Assembly (NCBI GenBank): GCA_903813345.2
Contig: CAIIXF020000003.1
Coordinates: 4,985,815 to 5,049,814, forward strand
DNA from: Owenia fusiformis
Lineage: Eukaryota > Annelida > Polychaeta > Sabellida > Oweniidae
Reading direction: 5' to 3'
DNA: 64,000 nucleotides
The position numbers and the translations under genes were made by a program. Shown in pieces: positions 23,201 through 38,200 of this stretch. Each line of letters starts with the position of its first letter. Within the stretch, counting starts at the first letter, position 1. The notes under the pieces were generated by a model, which worked only from the letters and a program-made list of their open reading frames with translations, was not told the DNA's origin and did not search any database.

Positions 23201-26200
23201 CTTTATCCCATATTTCTATGCCCTATATTATATTATCCCATACTTCATGTACTTCATTGTCGTATATTACAATATTTCATATTACATTATACCATATTTC
23301 TGTCCTATACCTGGAGTCCCCATAGCCCATATTACTTTGTCCTATATTTCGTATTACTTTATCCCATATTTCTATGCTCTATATAACATTATCCCATACT
23401 TCATAATACTTCATTGTCATATATTACAATATTTCATATTACATTTTACCATATCTCTGTCCTATACCTGGAGTCCCCATTGCCCATATTACTTTGTCCT
23501 ATATTTCGTATTACTTTATCCCATACGCGTGAAATAAAGAGAAATCGTACCTTCGACGTTTCGACATTTTGTTACCAAACGAACCGTTACATTATACCAT
23601 ATTTCTGTCCTATACCTGGAGTCCCCATTGCCCATATTACTTTGTCCTATATTTCGTATTACTTTATCCCATATTTCTATGCCCTATATTATATTATCCC
23701 ATACTTCATGTACTTCATTGTCGTATATTACAATATTTCATATTACATTATACCATATTTCTGTCCTATACCTGGAGTCCCCATAGCCCATATTACTTTG
23801 TCCTATATTTCGTATTACTTTATCCCATATTTCTATGCTCTATATAACATTATCCCATACTTCATAATACTTCATTGTCATATATTACAATATTTCATAT
23901 TACATTTTACCATATCTCTGTCCTATACCTGGAGTCCCCATTGCCCATATTACTTTGTCCTATATTTCGTATTACTTTATCCCATATTTCTATGCTCTAT
24001 ATAACATTATCCCATACTTCATAATACTTCATTGTCATATATTACAATATTTCATATTACATTATACCATATTTCTGTCCTATACCTGGAGTCCCCATTG
24101 CCCATATTACTTTGTCCTATATTTCGTATTACTTTATCCCATATTTCTATGCTCTATATAACATTATCCCATACTTCATGTACTTCATTGTCATATATTA
24201 CAATATTTCATATTACATTTTACCATATCTCTGTCCTATACCTGGAGTCCCCATTGCCCATATTACTTTGTCCTATATTTCGTATTACTTTATCCCATAT
24301 TTCTATGCTCTATATAACATTATCCCAAACCTCATAATACTTCATTGTCATATATTACAATATTTCATATTACATTATACCATATTTCTGTCCTATACCT
24401 GGAGTCCCCATTGCCCATATTACTTTGTCCTATATTTCGTATTACTTTATCCCATATTTCTATGCTCTATATAACATTATCCCATACTTCATGTACTTCA
24501 TTGTCATATATTACAATATTTCATATTACATTATACCATATTTCTGTCCTATACCTGGAGTCCCCATTGCCCATATTACTTTGTCCTATATTTCATTGAG
24601 CAGAGAGTGGTGTGAGAATTAAATGGAGAAACTGACCTGTGTACTCCATCTGAGGAAATATTGCCTCCTCTTGTGAGTTGTTTAGAACTGGAAGACTCTT
24701 CTCTAGTAGTTCAGTCAACACTGAAACAATCAAATACACACTGTGTAGTTTTTAACTAGTTAAAGTAAAACATGTTATGCCGCTTTTAAAATCAATTGAT
24801 CTCCATTGATTTTGTGGTTAATTATGCTTAAAAATAGTACCTTGGGTACTGGGCTCACATGGTGTTACTCAAAAGTGAATGATGGCTAAAATGGCAGAAA
24901 ATAAAAAAAAACGGATAACATTTTTTGCCTATCTTTTGCAACAAAATTATTTCATACAACTACTCTTTACAGTGACATGGCTTTTTACAATGCAGAACAC
25001 CTGAAATTATTTTTAAAGGTAGAAAATGGGCCAAAAGTGAATTTCGCGAGACAAAAATGGCGACCATTTTGAAAATAGGCGGGCTTTTGAACCAGGAGTC
25101 ATAGGGGAGTTTTCTGTATTGATGTTGAACAAAAATAACTTAAGACGGGAATCCTATAGACAGGTTTTAAGCCTTATGGTCCAAAAGTTGATTTCGCGAG
25201 ACAGATTGACAAATCAATGTTAACTCGATACAATTTTTTGCCAATTTTTTGAAACAAAATTATTTTATACAACTACTCTTTACAGTGACATGGATTTTTA
25301 CAATGCAGGACACCTGAAATTATTTGTAAAGCTAGGAAATGGGCCAAAAGTGAATTTTGTGAGACAAAAATGGCGACCATTTTGAAAATAGGCAAGCTTT
25401 TCAACCAGGAGTCATAGGGGAGTTTTCTGTATTGATATTGAACAAAAATAACTTAAAACGGGAATCCTATCGACAGAGGTTTTAAAGCAAATGGTCCAAA
25501 AGTGAATTTTGCGAGACAAAAATGCCAGCAATTTTGAAAATAGGCGAGCTTTAGAACCAGGAATCATAGGCGGGTTTTCAATATTGATGTTGAACAAAAA
25601 TAACTTAAATTGGGAATCCTAATTGAGGGAGGTTTTAAAACGGCCCAATTGTTGACAGACAGATGGATGGACAGACGGACGGACAGATGGACAGACAGAC
25701 GGACAAGTAAGTGATTGCAATAGCTCACCATGTGAGCTAAAAAGCCAAATAAGACAGTCACAAATAAATTATGGAAAATAACTGTAAAGATATACACATC
25801 AATTTGAATGCCCTACAGCTGCTGTGCCAGTAAATCATATTGCCTTAGGCCTATTTATTTGATTTCGCAAAACATCAACAAAAAAATAAAGCCACTGCAT
25901 GTACTTACAACTCCCTTTAACTGTCTCTGGTTTTGAGCTCATCAGATTCAGGAAAACTTTGGAACATTTGTCTAGCCAGGAGGTAGACTTCACATGCCGG
26001 TTCTTCTTGGTTGTCTCAGATAAGAACTTACTGAGTTCATTCTCTATTTACAAGACAAGCACAGGTACTTTTAAATACAATGTAGTTACAAAGGAGGAAG
26101 GAAGGTATCGCAACAGATTTCGGACAGTCATATGTTGGATTTTGGCTATTTTCTGAGGATTAAACCAGGTGCATAATGTTAGGCCAATGCATTATCTCCA

Positions 26201-29200
26201 GGAAAAGCGCTCATAGAGATGATAAAATAATTTCGACTTTGAGACAGAGAAGATGCAAACAACCCACCCACATGTTTTTTCTGAAATGTTTTCCTGATTT
26301 TCAACCCATTCCATTCCTGATTTTTTCATTTTTCTTGCATCAATATGTTGTGTTTTGACACACAGTTAATCGTTTAAAGGAATAAGTGATTCCTTTTAGA
26401 TAAAGTAGAAAACAATAATCCATATAAATTATTGTATTCTTATCTGGGGAACATCAACTAAAGCTCTATTGTTTCAAATTCTGAAAGTACAAAAAAGATT
26501 CTTAAGACCAATTACAAACAGTGTTAGAACAGACGATTCCTCTCTACAATTTAAGAAAATAAAGATACTTAAATTAGAAGATATTCATAGAAATAATGTG
26601 GTAATAAAGGATACAATACAATACAATAAGCTAAATGTTGGTATTTTTGTATTTAATTGTCTCAAACAACCTAAAGAATTTCCTCAAACTTTATTCTATG
26701 ACTACTTCATATCAAATGCCCAAACTCATGGTCAAGAGACACGTTATAGATTCAATCTTAGAGCTAATCAATTTAACTGAATTCTAGAAATAAATTTAAA
26801 TCAGATTTGAAAAAGTATTATCTGGACAAGTATTAAATTGATCTGTATAACATTTAGCTATATGTGCTTATATATATGTATATTTCTTTCTCTTCTTTTA
26901 CTTTTCTCCTAACTTTCTATCTTTAAAAACAGTTTTATATCTTGTCATCTTGATTAATACAATTATGTAATATAATCATATGTAACTATATACACCCGCA
27001 TGGGTGTCAGTTGCCTGTACAATGAACATTGATATAATTGATGAATAAACAACTATGCAAACTGTAATACTTCCCATGTTATTTTCCCATAGGGAAAACT
27101 CATGCGACCAGTTGCTTTCAGCTAGTTGGTCACACATAATGGATATCTTTAAAACCCCTGATGGAATCACTTATTCCTTTAAAGGGGTTAACTGTGTATC
27201 AAAACACAACATATTGATGCAAGAAAAATGAATAATAAAAAAGCAGGGGTGGAAGGGGTTGAAAATCAGGAAAACATTTCAGAAAAAACATGTGGGTGGG
27301 TCGTTTGCATCTTCCCCGTCTCAAAGTCAAAATTATTTGATCATCTCTAGGAGTGCTTTTCCTGGAGGTAATGCATTGGTCTAACATATGGACCTGTTTA
27401 AATCCTCATAAAATAGCCAAAATCCAACATATGACTGTCCTAAATCTGTTGCGATACTTTCCCTCCTCCTTTTCATATATAAGGTATATGTCAAGGATCT
27501 TAACTGATACATTAGTGTTATATTAAGGGATACAACCATATTGGAGCATATGAAATTCAAAAGATCTGAAGCTAACATTATGAAAACAAAACCAAAGCCA
27601 TAATTTGATAAGGTTGACATACAGTTAATATAACTGCTATAAACCAAAAAAGGATATTAAGCAATCAAATTGTGGGTAATTTAAAAAAATTAACTTCTGG
27701 CACCGGCCAGTCAAGGTGTCACATCGGCATGGTCCATTACAATTAGCTGCAAATATATTTACAGTGTACCAAAGGTGACATAGACTTTACCATGGGAATA
27801 TGGTAGGTATGATTTAATCATATCAACAGTGCTTGTACTGCAAATATGTGCTTAACCAGTGCTGTCAGATATGCAACTTCAAAGGATGTGCTTCAATAAT
27901 TTCAGGGGGTGGAAAATTTTGGAGTATTTTCATTTGAAATACTAGGTGTAGTTTAGTGAATGTTTGGTAGAGTTTTCTTAGCAATATAAGCCATTCACAT
28001 TCCCAGTACATCGGGGAAACATTCAATTGACAGCTATCGATCTAGTTTTCTAGAATGTGGAACAGAAGAAATGTTGTGATTTTGAACAAAAATTCTTTGG
28101 TTAATCCTACTTTGTTGAAAATCGAGAGTTTTGGGTGTCAATTTGTAACCATTGAGTTCCCCGATGTCCTGTGAGAGTGGTGAGCATAGTGGCAGATGGG
28201 CAAGTGAAAACAAATATTGACAGACAACTAAATAAAACTACACCTACCTAATTTTTGAATAAGTTAGAGGTTTTTGTAATGCATTTCCTGTAAACGCCAC
28301 AAAATATGCATTTCCACCCGCTGAATATGTGCTTTGTGACAGCAAGAATATGTTTCATTAGGACAACTACAGGATATAGATGTGCACTCACACTGTACTA
28401 AAACTAAATAAACATGTGCTCCTATGAGTGCCAAATAGGATACATTTTGATTAGTTTTATGACTTTTTGTTCAAAGCCCATTGTGTGCTGACAGGGTTAG
28501 GTGAGCACTGATGCAGTATTTCATTGTTCCCCATTATATGATTGTATTCAAATGTGGAGAGATACAGAAAGATGTGAACTGATGCAGTATTTCATTGTTC
28601 CCCATCATATGATTGTATTCAAATGTGGAGAGATACAGAAAGATGTGAACTGATGCAGTATTTCATTGTTCCCCATAATATGATTGTATTCAAATGTGGA
28701 GAGATACAGAAAGATGTGAACTGATGCAGTATTTCATTGTTCCCCATTATATGATTGTATTCAAATGTGGAGAGATACAGAAAGATGTGAACTGATGCAG
28801 TATTTCATTGTTCCCCACTATATGATTGTATTCGAATGTGGAGAGATACAGAAAGATGTGAACTGATGCAGTATTTCATTGTTCCCCATCATATGATTGT
28901 ATTCAAATGTGGAGAGATACAGAAAGATGTGAACTGATGCAGTATTTCACTGTTCCCCATCATATGATTGTATTCAAATGTGGAGAGATACAGAAAGATG
29001 TGAACTGATGCAGTATTTCACTGTTCCCCATCATATGATTGTATTCAAATGTGGAGAGATACAGAAAGATGTGAGAGATACAGAAAGATGTGAACTGATG
29101 CAGTATTTCACTGTTCCCCATCATATGATTGTATTCAAATGTGGAGAGATACAGAAAGATGTGAACTGATGCAGTATTTCATTGTTCCCCATTATATGAT

Positions 29201-32200
29201 TGTATTCAAATGTGGAGAGATACAGAAAGATGTGAACTGGTGCAGTATTTCATTGTTCCCCATTATATGATTGTATTCAAATGTGGAGAGATACAGAAAG
29301 ATGTGAACTGATGCAGTATTTCATTGTTCCCCATTATATGATTGTATTCAAATGTGGAGAGATACAGAAAGATGTGAACTGGTGCAGTATTTCATTGTTC
29401 CCCATTATATGATTGTATTCAAATGTGGAGAGATACAGAAAGATGTGAACTGATGCAGTATTTCACTGTTCCCCATCATATGATTGTATTCAAATGTGGA
29501 GAGATACAGAAAGATGTGAACTGATGCAGTATTTCACTGTTCCCCATCATATGATTGTATTGAAATGTGGAGAGATACAGAAAGATGTGAACTGATGCAG
29601 TATTTCATTGTTTCCCATTATATGATTGTATTCAAATGTGGAAAGATACAGAAAGATGTGAACTGATGCAGTATTTCACTGTTCCCCATCATATGATTGT
29701 ATTGAAATATGGAGAGATACAGAAAGATGTGAACTGATGCAGTATTTCACTGTTCCCCATTATATGATTGTATTCAAATGTGGAGAGATACAGAAAGATG
29801 TGAACTGATGCAGTGTTTCATTGTTCCCCATCATATGATTGTATTTAAATGTGGAGAGATACAGAAAGATGTGAACTGATGCAGTATTTCATTGTTCCCC
29901 ATCATATGATTGTATTCAAATGTGGAGAGATACAGAAAGATGTGAACTGATGCAGTATTTCACTGTTCCCCATCATATGATTGTATTCAAATGTGGAGAG
30001 ATACAGAAAGATGTGAACTGATGCAGTATTTCACTGTTCCCCATCATATGATTGTATTGAAATGTGGAGAGATACAGAAAGATGTGAACTGATGCAGTAT
30101 TTCACTGTTCCCCATCATATGATTGTATTCAAATAAGGAGAGATACAGAAAGATGTGAACTGATGCAGTATTTCATTGTTCCCCATCATATGATTGTATT
30201 GAAATGTGGAGAGATACAGAAAGATGTGAACTGATGCAGTATTTCACTGTTCCCCATCATATGATTGTATTCAAATGTGGAGAGATACAGAAAGATGTGA
30301 ACTGATGCAGTATTTCACTGTTCCCCATCATATGATTGTATTCAAATGTGGAGAGATACAGAAAGATGTGTGCTAATGCAGTTAATTATGTGCTAATAGG
30401 TGTATACTAATATAAAGGCTTATGCAAATACAAATTGATGTTTTCTTAATTTTGTTAATGTGTTTCAATGTAGTATGCATGCATTTCAAATATGATCAAA
30501 TATTTCCAGCTCATATACTAAGGGGTGAGTGTATAACAAGAGTGCTTCAACCATGTGATGTGAAGGTCATTACCTGGACCACGATTGGCATAGTCAATGT
30601 AAGAAGCTGAAATGCAGATTAATAACATTACTAAAAAAATCATCACTGAACTACTGTTGTAGATCTATGTTCTACTTGACTATGTTGTAGATCTATGTTC
30701 TACTTGACTATGTTGTAGATCCATGTTCTACTTGACTATGTTTGAGATCCATGTTCAAGAGAAGACAAACATGTAGAGTTCAAGAGCAAACTACAGTGAT
30801 GTAGATCTATGATCTAGACTAAACTTCAATGTTGTAGATCTATGTTCTAGATCAGACTACCAAGTTGTAGATCTAAGTTCTAGATCCTACTACAGTTATG
30901 TAGATCTACGTTCTCTATGTATCTATGAGGTCGTGAGTTTGAGATGCGTGAGCTCCCGGCGTTTATTAATTCTACAGTAGACTACCATGTTGTAGATCTA
31001 AGTTCAAGAGCAGACTACAGTGATGTAGATCTATGATCTAGACTAGACTTCAATGTTGTAGATCTATGTACTAGATCCAACTACAGTTATGTAGATCTAT
31101 GTTCTCTATGTATCTATGAGGTCGTGAGTTTGAGATGCGTGAGCTCCCGGCGTTTATTAATTCTAAAGTAGACTACCATGTTGTAGATCTAAATTCAAGA
31201 GCAGACTACAGTGATGTAGATCTATGGTCTAGATCAAACTACAATGTTGTAGATCTATTCTTGATAGTACTTCACAACAGTGAACTAGATGTATGTTATA
31301 CACTGTATGTACAGTGATCGCCTTCTATTAAAAGTGGGTGATCAAAGACTCGACAAGATGCGCAAAATCCAATATGTCGGAGGAAAGGTATGTTTGTTTG
31401 TCTTCTTTTTACCAGTTTAAAGTCATTTTACCTACATATGGTATTCCATATGCTGTATTAGAGACTCAAGATTCATTTGGTAACAGGATTCAGTGATTAA
31501 ATCAACCGAAATACCTGTACTGAGTTGATAAAAGAAGCAAAATCAAAAACCCGTCGAACGAAAATGTATTTTTCATAAAATTTTCTGTTTTTAGATTGCC
31601 AAAACCACAAAACCAATATCATCTATGGTTAATATACATAATACTTAACATTACATGCATATCAGACGTTCCAACTCCCCTTCAGTATCGAGTGGGAAGG
31701 ATAATATGAAAACAATTTATGATCAGCCAAGTGAGTGATTTTACCATGTGGATTCTAATGATATGTTCTTTGCATTCCAGAGTGGTTGGATTTACATGTT
31801 TCTATTGTCCTTCGATACGAAATGTTAAATTTCAAAACAGTATAAATCACCTTATAGAACACCATGAAGATGAAGAGATGAAGATGAGAAAGATTATTGA
31901 AAATAGAGGCAAAGGACGATTCTCGGTTTGGAGAACAGTCTCCTGGGCTAATAATTTTTTTCATGAAAAATATAGAAATATTACCCAAATTAAACTATGA
32001 ATATTCAAAAGAGGACATTTTCATCTACAAGATGTAAAAATAACAAATTGGTCTGAAGCAGGGATAATGCTCAATTAGACTGATTCAATAAAATACAAGT
32101 CTTGATTTTGGGGAAAGAAGTTCATCAGTGTACTGCGCTAATATTTTTTTGCGAAAAATCTAAAAATATTACCCAAATTAAATTATGACTATTCAAAAGA

Positions 32201-35200
32201 AGACATTCAAATCTATATTATGTAAAAAAAATCAAATTTGTCCGAAACAGGGATAATGCTAATTAAGATTGAAGAACTTCGTTCTCCAAACCGAGAATCG
32301 TCCTTTGGAATGATTACAAGAACTATGAGCTTGACAAGTAAAGATTTGGTTTAAATTATAAATCAAACAAATCTTTAATGTACATATGACCAAAGCCTAA
32401 ACTGGAACTTTTCCTCAGTCCCATCCACATAACGCTGTCTAGAATAGCATAGTATTTATTTCACTTTGTTCCTCTAAAAACGCCCACTGGGCGTTTATTA
32501 TTAATTCTAACATTTTCAAGCTAATCACCTATACACCTTAGTTGAAAATTGATCAATAAATCTTCTGAATATTGAACTATAGAGCAGCTTTCCCCTATAC
32601 CTATCATTTACATATGACTCAAGTTAGCCACCTCGTGTTGAAACTGGGAACTGACTAATGGCATCTACTGAAGGTCATTACATTTTTCTATAACTTATTG
32701 ATACCTTGCTGCAAAAGAATGATTTAACTCCCCAATGAAATAGATAGTGTACAATTCAGATTTAATAGGTTTATTATGAGACCCCATGTCCATAACAACC
32801 ACAATCATGACAATGGGTGATACAGTGACATACATTTTCATTTTTGATTTATTCAATTCTTGCATTACAATTCGACAATCATCTTGGATGCCAAGATGTA
32901 AAGTTTTCATACCTTGGAATCAGAGGGTAAAATAAATGGACTGAAATGTAACTTTAAAAACTGTTCCATTTATAAGGTGTTACGCTTCAAGAGGTTTTTC
33001 TATTAGCAGTGTACAGTGTACATATCATATTGTATTCAAACATAGACAGAATAACAAAATATACGCAAACAGTGACCATTTAATCGAATGAATCAATGAA
33101 CGGTGATGTACATGTTTATTTTAATTTGGACATACATTTTGCATGAAACCCCATTTTTCTTCTCTTTAAAGCATATAGTGTATGATCTGCTGAAACTCAC
33201 GCTATAGGCTGATCCATTCATTTCTGTGTTAAAATATTTATTTCATGTTATTTAAGAGGAAACGTGAACTTTATCATGGTCAAATGGAAGCCCAAGACCC
33301 TACCTAAGTATAAAACATTTAAGTGAGTAAAGATCTTCTATTGTTTTTGATATTTTAAAGCTTTTTAAATAAAACAGCACATATTATATCGCATTTATAT
33401 CTTTACATCGTAAAATCAATCACATATGCGAAAAATGGTCAAAGTAATATATATTTTTCAAAGCATATGGGTGTTCTTGTGCCTACAAAACCTTATTGAA
33501 TCACCAGTAGCGTGTAATATAAACACAAATAAATCTTTTAAAAATAACCGTTACAAGATATTTGAATTTTGCGCATCTTGTCGAGTCTTTGATCACCCAC
33601 TTTTAATAGTAGGCGATCACTGTACATACAGTGTTATAGTAAACTATGAATTTGAACATGAAAAATGGTGCCTGCCATCTTTACCATCCACATAAAATAA
33701 AAAATAATAATGAAGAACATTTTTCTAAACAGAGGATAGGACACTAACCTTGTTTCATGGCAGACCTTCCAGCAATGTTTGGAGAGTATTCTCGTGGCAC
33801 AGGGTAGCAGGAAAACAGAGGGTACTTGAACTTCTTCTTCATTTGAATCTGCAACATGTTTAAACATTATTAAATCAGTCACTTCAATTTTGACTACTAC
33901 ATGTAAGAGTTCAAAACGAAAACTTTCCTTAACCCGGCAAATAGATACCCCCATCAATTTTTAAATTAGAGGTCATTTTGTTTTAATTGAGGGTTGTAGA
34001 AACCAAAAGTTGCTGATTTATTCAAAAAGTGGTGTCTTTAGAAATCTTAAACCTAATTGGAATAATCCTATATTGTATATAAGTATGCATTCAGAAACAA
34101 ATTCCACAATGAGAAACACTGGCCTTAAACATATTAACACCCTTTAAACCAGTTTATTTTGAAAAACTAGAAAATGGATTTTTACTCCTTATGGCCTAGT
34201 CACATAGCCCGGACGATGAGGTTACGATGAGCCAGCGATGCAATTTTCACCGAACTCTGCCGAACACCGGCCGGACATCCGTGGCGTTTGTTGCTTAAAA
34301 CCGCATCAGTGGTAGCTCGGTGAAATTTTAACTTCAGAGTTAAATGTCACCGGGCTCTCAACGAGCTCCCTCATCATGTCATCGCAGCCCCATCGTAACC
34401 ACATTGGAAAACACGTCGGCCGGTGCACAGCCGAGTATCGGCCGATGTCCCGTGCATCTGAGACAACCAGAGGACGAGGTTTTTTAACGGACAGCGACCG
34501 AGCTCCGACCGATGTGGGACAGAGCATCGGCCGGTCACTGTTCAAAGCCCGTTAACAACCCGGCCGGCGATCGCACGGTGTCCTGTTACCTGCTCGGGTA
34601 CCGGCCGTATTCCTTCCGATGTCCGGCCGACCTCCGGCCGGTAGTTGCTGCCACATCGGCAGAAAAAAACTACCATTTTGAGACAGACTCCGTAGGGTCA
34701 CCGGCCGGTGTTCGGTCGGTCGCCTGAAGATGTCCGGACGGAGTCCGTTCACGTCACCATTTCACAGCATTAATGTCAAATTTCACAGCATAAATGTCCT
34801 ATTCTCACCTTAAATGTCCTATTTCACAGCATTAATGTCAAATTTCACAGCATAAATGTCCCATTCTCACCTTAAATGTCCCTTTTAACAGCATTAATGT
34901 CCCATTCTCACCATAAAAGTCCCATTTCACAGAATTAATGTCTAATTTAACAGCATAAATGTCCCATTCTCACCATTAATGTCCCATTTCACAGCATTTA
35001 TGTCAAATTTCACAGCATAAATGTCCCATTCTCACCGTAAATGTCCCATTACACAGCATTAGAATTTCATAGCATTAATGTCCAATTTCACAGCATAAAC
35101 GCCCATTCTCACCATAAATGTCAAATTTCACAGCATGAATGTCCCATTTCACAGCATTAATGTCCCATTTCATAGCATTAATGTCCAATTTCACAGCATA

Positions 35201-38200
35201 AATGTCCCATTCTCACCATAAATGTCCCAATTCATAGCATTAATGTCCAATTTCACAGCATAAATGTCCCATTCTCACCATAAATGTCCCATTTCACCGC
35301 ATTTATGTCCAATTTCACAGCATAAATGTCCAATTTCACAGCATAAATGTCCCATTCTCCCCTTAAATGTTCCATTTCACAGCATAATGTCCAATTTCAC
35401 AGCATTAATGTCCCATTCTCACCATTAATGTCCAATTTCACAGCATAAATGTACCATTCACACAATAAATGGCCCTTTTCGCACTATAAATGTCCCATTC
35501 ACACCATAAATGCCCCATTTACACCGTAAATGTCCCACTTCAGGGCATAAATGTCCCATTTCACACTATAAATGTCCTATTTACACCATCAATGTCCCAT
35601 TCACAGCATAAATGTCCAATTTAGAACATTAATGTCCCATTTCACAGCATAAATGTCAATTTCACAGCATAAATGCCCCATTGCACACCATAAATGTCCC
35701 ATTCACACCACAGATAACCCATCCACACCAAAAATGTCCCATTTCACACCATACATATTCCATTTACACCATCAATATCCCATTATACAGCATAAATATC
35801 CCATTATACAGCATAAATGTCCCATTTTACAGCATAAATATCACATTTCACAGCATAAATGTCCCATTCCCACCATTAATGTCCAATTTCACAGCATAAA
35901 TGCCCCATTTCAGACCATAAATGTCCCTTTCACAGCTTAAAAATCCCATTGCACAGCATAAATGTCATATTTCACAGCATTAATGTCCAATTTCACAGCA
36001 TAAATGCCCCATTTACAACATAAATAGCCTATCCACACCAAAATGTTCCATTCACACCACAAATGTCCCATTTCACAGCATAAATGCCCCATTTCACATC
36101 ATAAATGTCTCATTCACACCATAAATAACCCATCCACAGCATAAATGCCCCATTTCACATCATAAATGTCTCATTCACACCATAAACCAGAACAATGGCA
36201 ACGCCAAAGCGTAGCGAATCCCATCGAACAGAAATAGCTGGCATTTTTACAAACGAAATATATAGCAAATATCATAAAATAACACACATAAGAAAGTTGT
36301 CATCAGAAGAAGTAATATGCTTTTTTATAGTATTCACATGCCAAATATGAACAAAATCGCTCCACTACTTTTCGAGTTATAGTAAAATACTTTAAAATGG
36401 TGGCCATTTTTCAAAATGGCCGCCTTCTACCAAAAGTGTCATAAGACAGTGTGCCATGCTAATAGTATTTGGATACCAAATATGAACAAAATTGCTCCAC
36501 TACTTTTCAAGTTACAGCAAAAATCGTAAAATAACGAGTAAAGGCCGAGTAAAATACGTTTAAATGGCGGCCATTTTTTAAATTCCATTTTTTGTCATCA
36601 GAAGAAGTAATATGCTTTTTTTATAGTATTCACATGGCAAATATGAACAAAATCGCTCCACTACTTTTCGAGTTACAGTAAAATACTTTAAAATGGTGGC
36701 CATTTTTCAAAATGGCCTCCTTCTACCAAAAGTGTCATTAGACAGTGTGCCATGCTTATATTATTCACATACCAAATATGAAAAAAATCGCTCCACTACT
36801 TTTCGAGTTATAGTAAAATACGTTAGAATGGCGGCCATTTTGAAAAATGGCCGCCTTCTACCAAAAATGTCATTAGACAGTGTGCCATGCTTATAGTATT
36901 CACAAACCAAATATGAACAAAATCGCTCCACTACTTTTTGAGTTAAAGTAAAATATGTTAAAATGGCGACCATTTTTCAAAATGGCGGCAAATTTTAAAA
37001 ATGGCCTCCTCCTACCAAAAGTGTCATTAGACAGTGAGCCATGCTTATAGTATTCACATACCAAATATGAACAAAATCGCTCCAATACTTCTTGAGTTAC
37101 AGCAAAAATCGTAAAATAACGAGTAAAGGCCGCCATTTTTCAAGATGGCTGCCATGTGCTGTTTAATTTCTACATTTCTAGCTTTATCAATGTCCTATAT
37201 AATTTTTTTACATTTAAAACATAATGCTATCACAGTTTTACATATTGCACCTAAATTACTGTAAAATCGGCACTAAAATGGCCGCCATTTTTAAATGAGC
37301 GGCCATTTTGGAAATCGGCTTTTAAGCAGAACTTCTATACCCATAGGGTATATGTGTACAAAATATGAACAAAATCGGGCCAACGGTATTTGAGTTATTG
37401 CCCGGACGGACAGACGGACGGACGGACGGACGGACGTACGGACGTACGTACGGAGGACGGACGGACGGACGGACGGACGGACGGACGGACGGACGGACGG
37501 ACGGACGGACGGACGGAGGCGTTCCCTATATCCCTCCGAACTTCGTTCGATGGGATAATAACCCATCCACAGCATAAATGCCCTTTTTCAAACCATAAAT
37601 ATCCCATTCACACTTTAAATAACCAATCCACATCAAAAGTGTCCCATTCACACCATATGCTGATAAATAGTGATTAATACTGCAAACTAAATATTGTAAG
37701 TACCTAATAGGAATTTGTAATACCTGAGTCAACTCTCGAGGTGGAATGATTCTCTCAGAAGGTCCACCTATCAAATATGATTTCACCAATATGTAGTTTC
37801 TTTCCAGAGAGAGCATATCTACAATGATTTCTCCTTGCCTGGAAATAAATATTCTCTATTTACATAATATGCTGTATGATATTACTTAACCAGTAAAGAT
37901 AAACAGAGGATATCCTAGGATGAGTAATCAATTTTTATCCAGGAATGGATATGGTATGCATAACCATGAGTGACATAGAATATGACTTATGACATAAATA
38001 CGACATAAGACTAATGACATATATTTTGCAGGAATGGATATATTATTTATTTATTTTATTTATTTACTGTTTTAACAGTGGCACTCTTAAATTAAGGCAA
38101 ATGAAATGGAAAAATATTCGTAATGCCATTGTTTAAAACAGCACATTTCAAATGACCTTTAAAGAGAATAAAAACATAGGCATGTTAATTATATTTACCT

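Noticed and set aside
22158-24622. Many overlapping ORFs of 60-220 codons (ITLSHTS, YYFVLYF repeats)
   Set aside because: Translations of an AT-rich minisatellite in all + frames. No gene context.
27690-27760. tRNA- or SINE-like look around CACCGGCCAGTCAAGGTG
   Set aside because: No A/B box pair with correct spacing and no cloverleaf could be drawn.
28508-30370. CRISPR-like spacing of repeats in this and other arrays
   Set aside because: Units are contiguous without unique spacers, in a eukaryotic intron. They are minisatellites.
37291-37677. ORFs with RTDG / RPSV repeats on both strands
   Set aside because: Produced by the (CGGA)n tract of the family A element.
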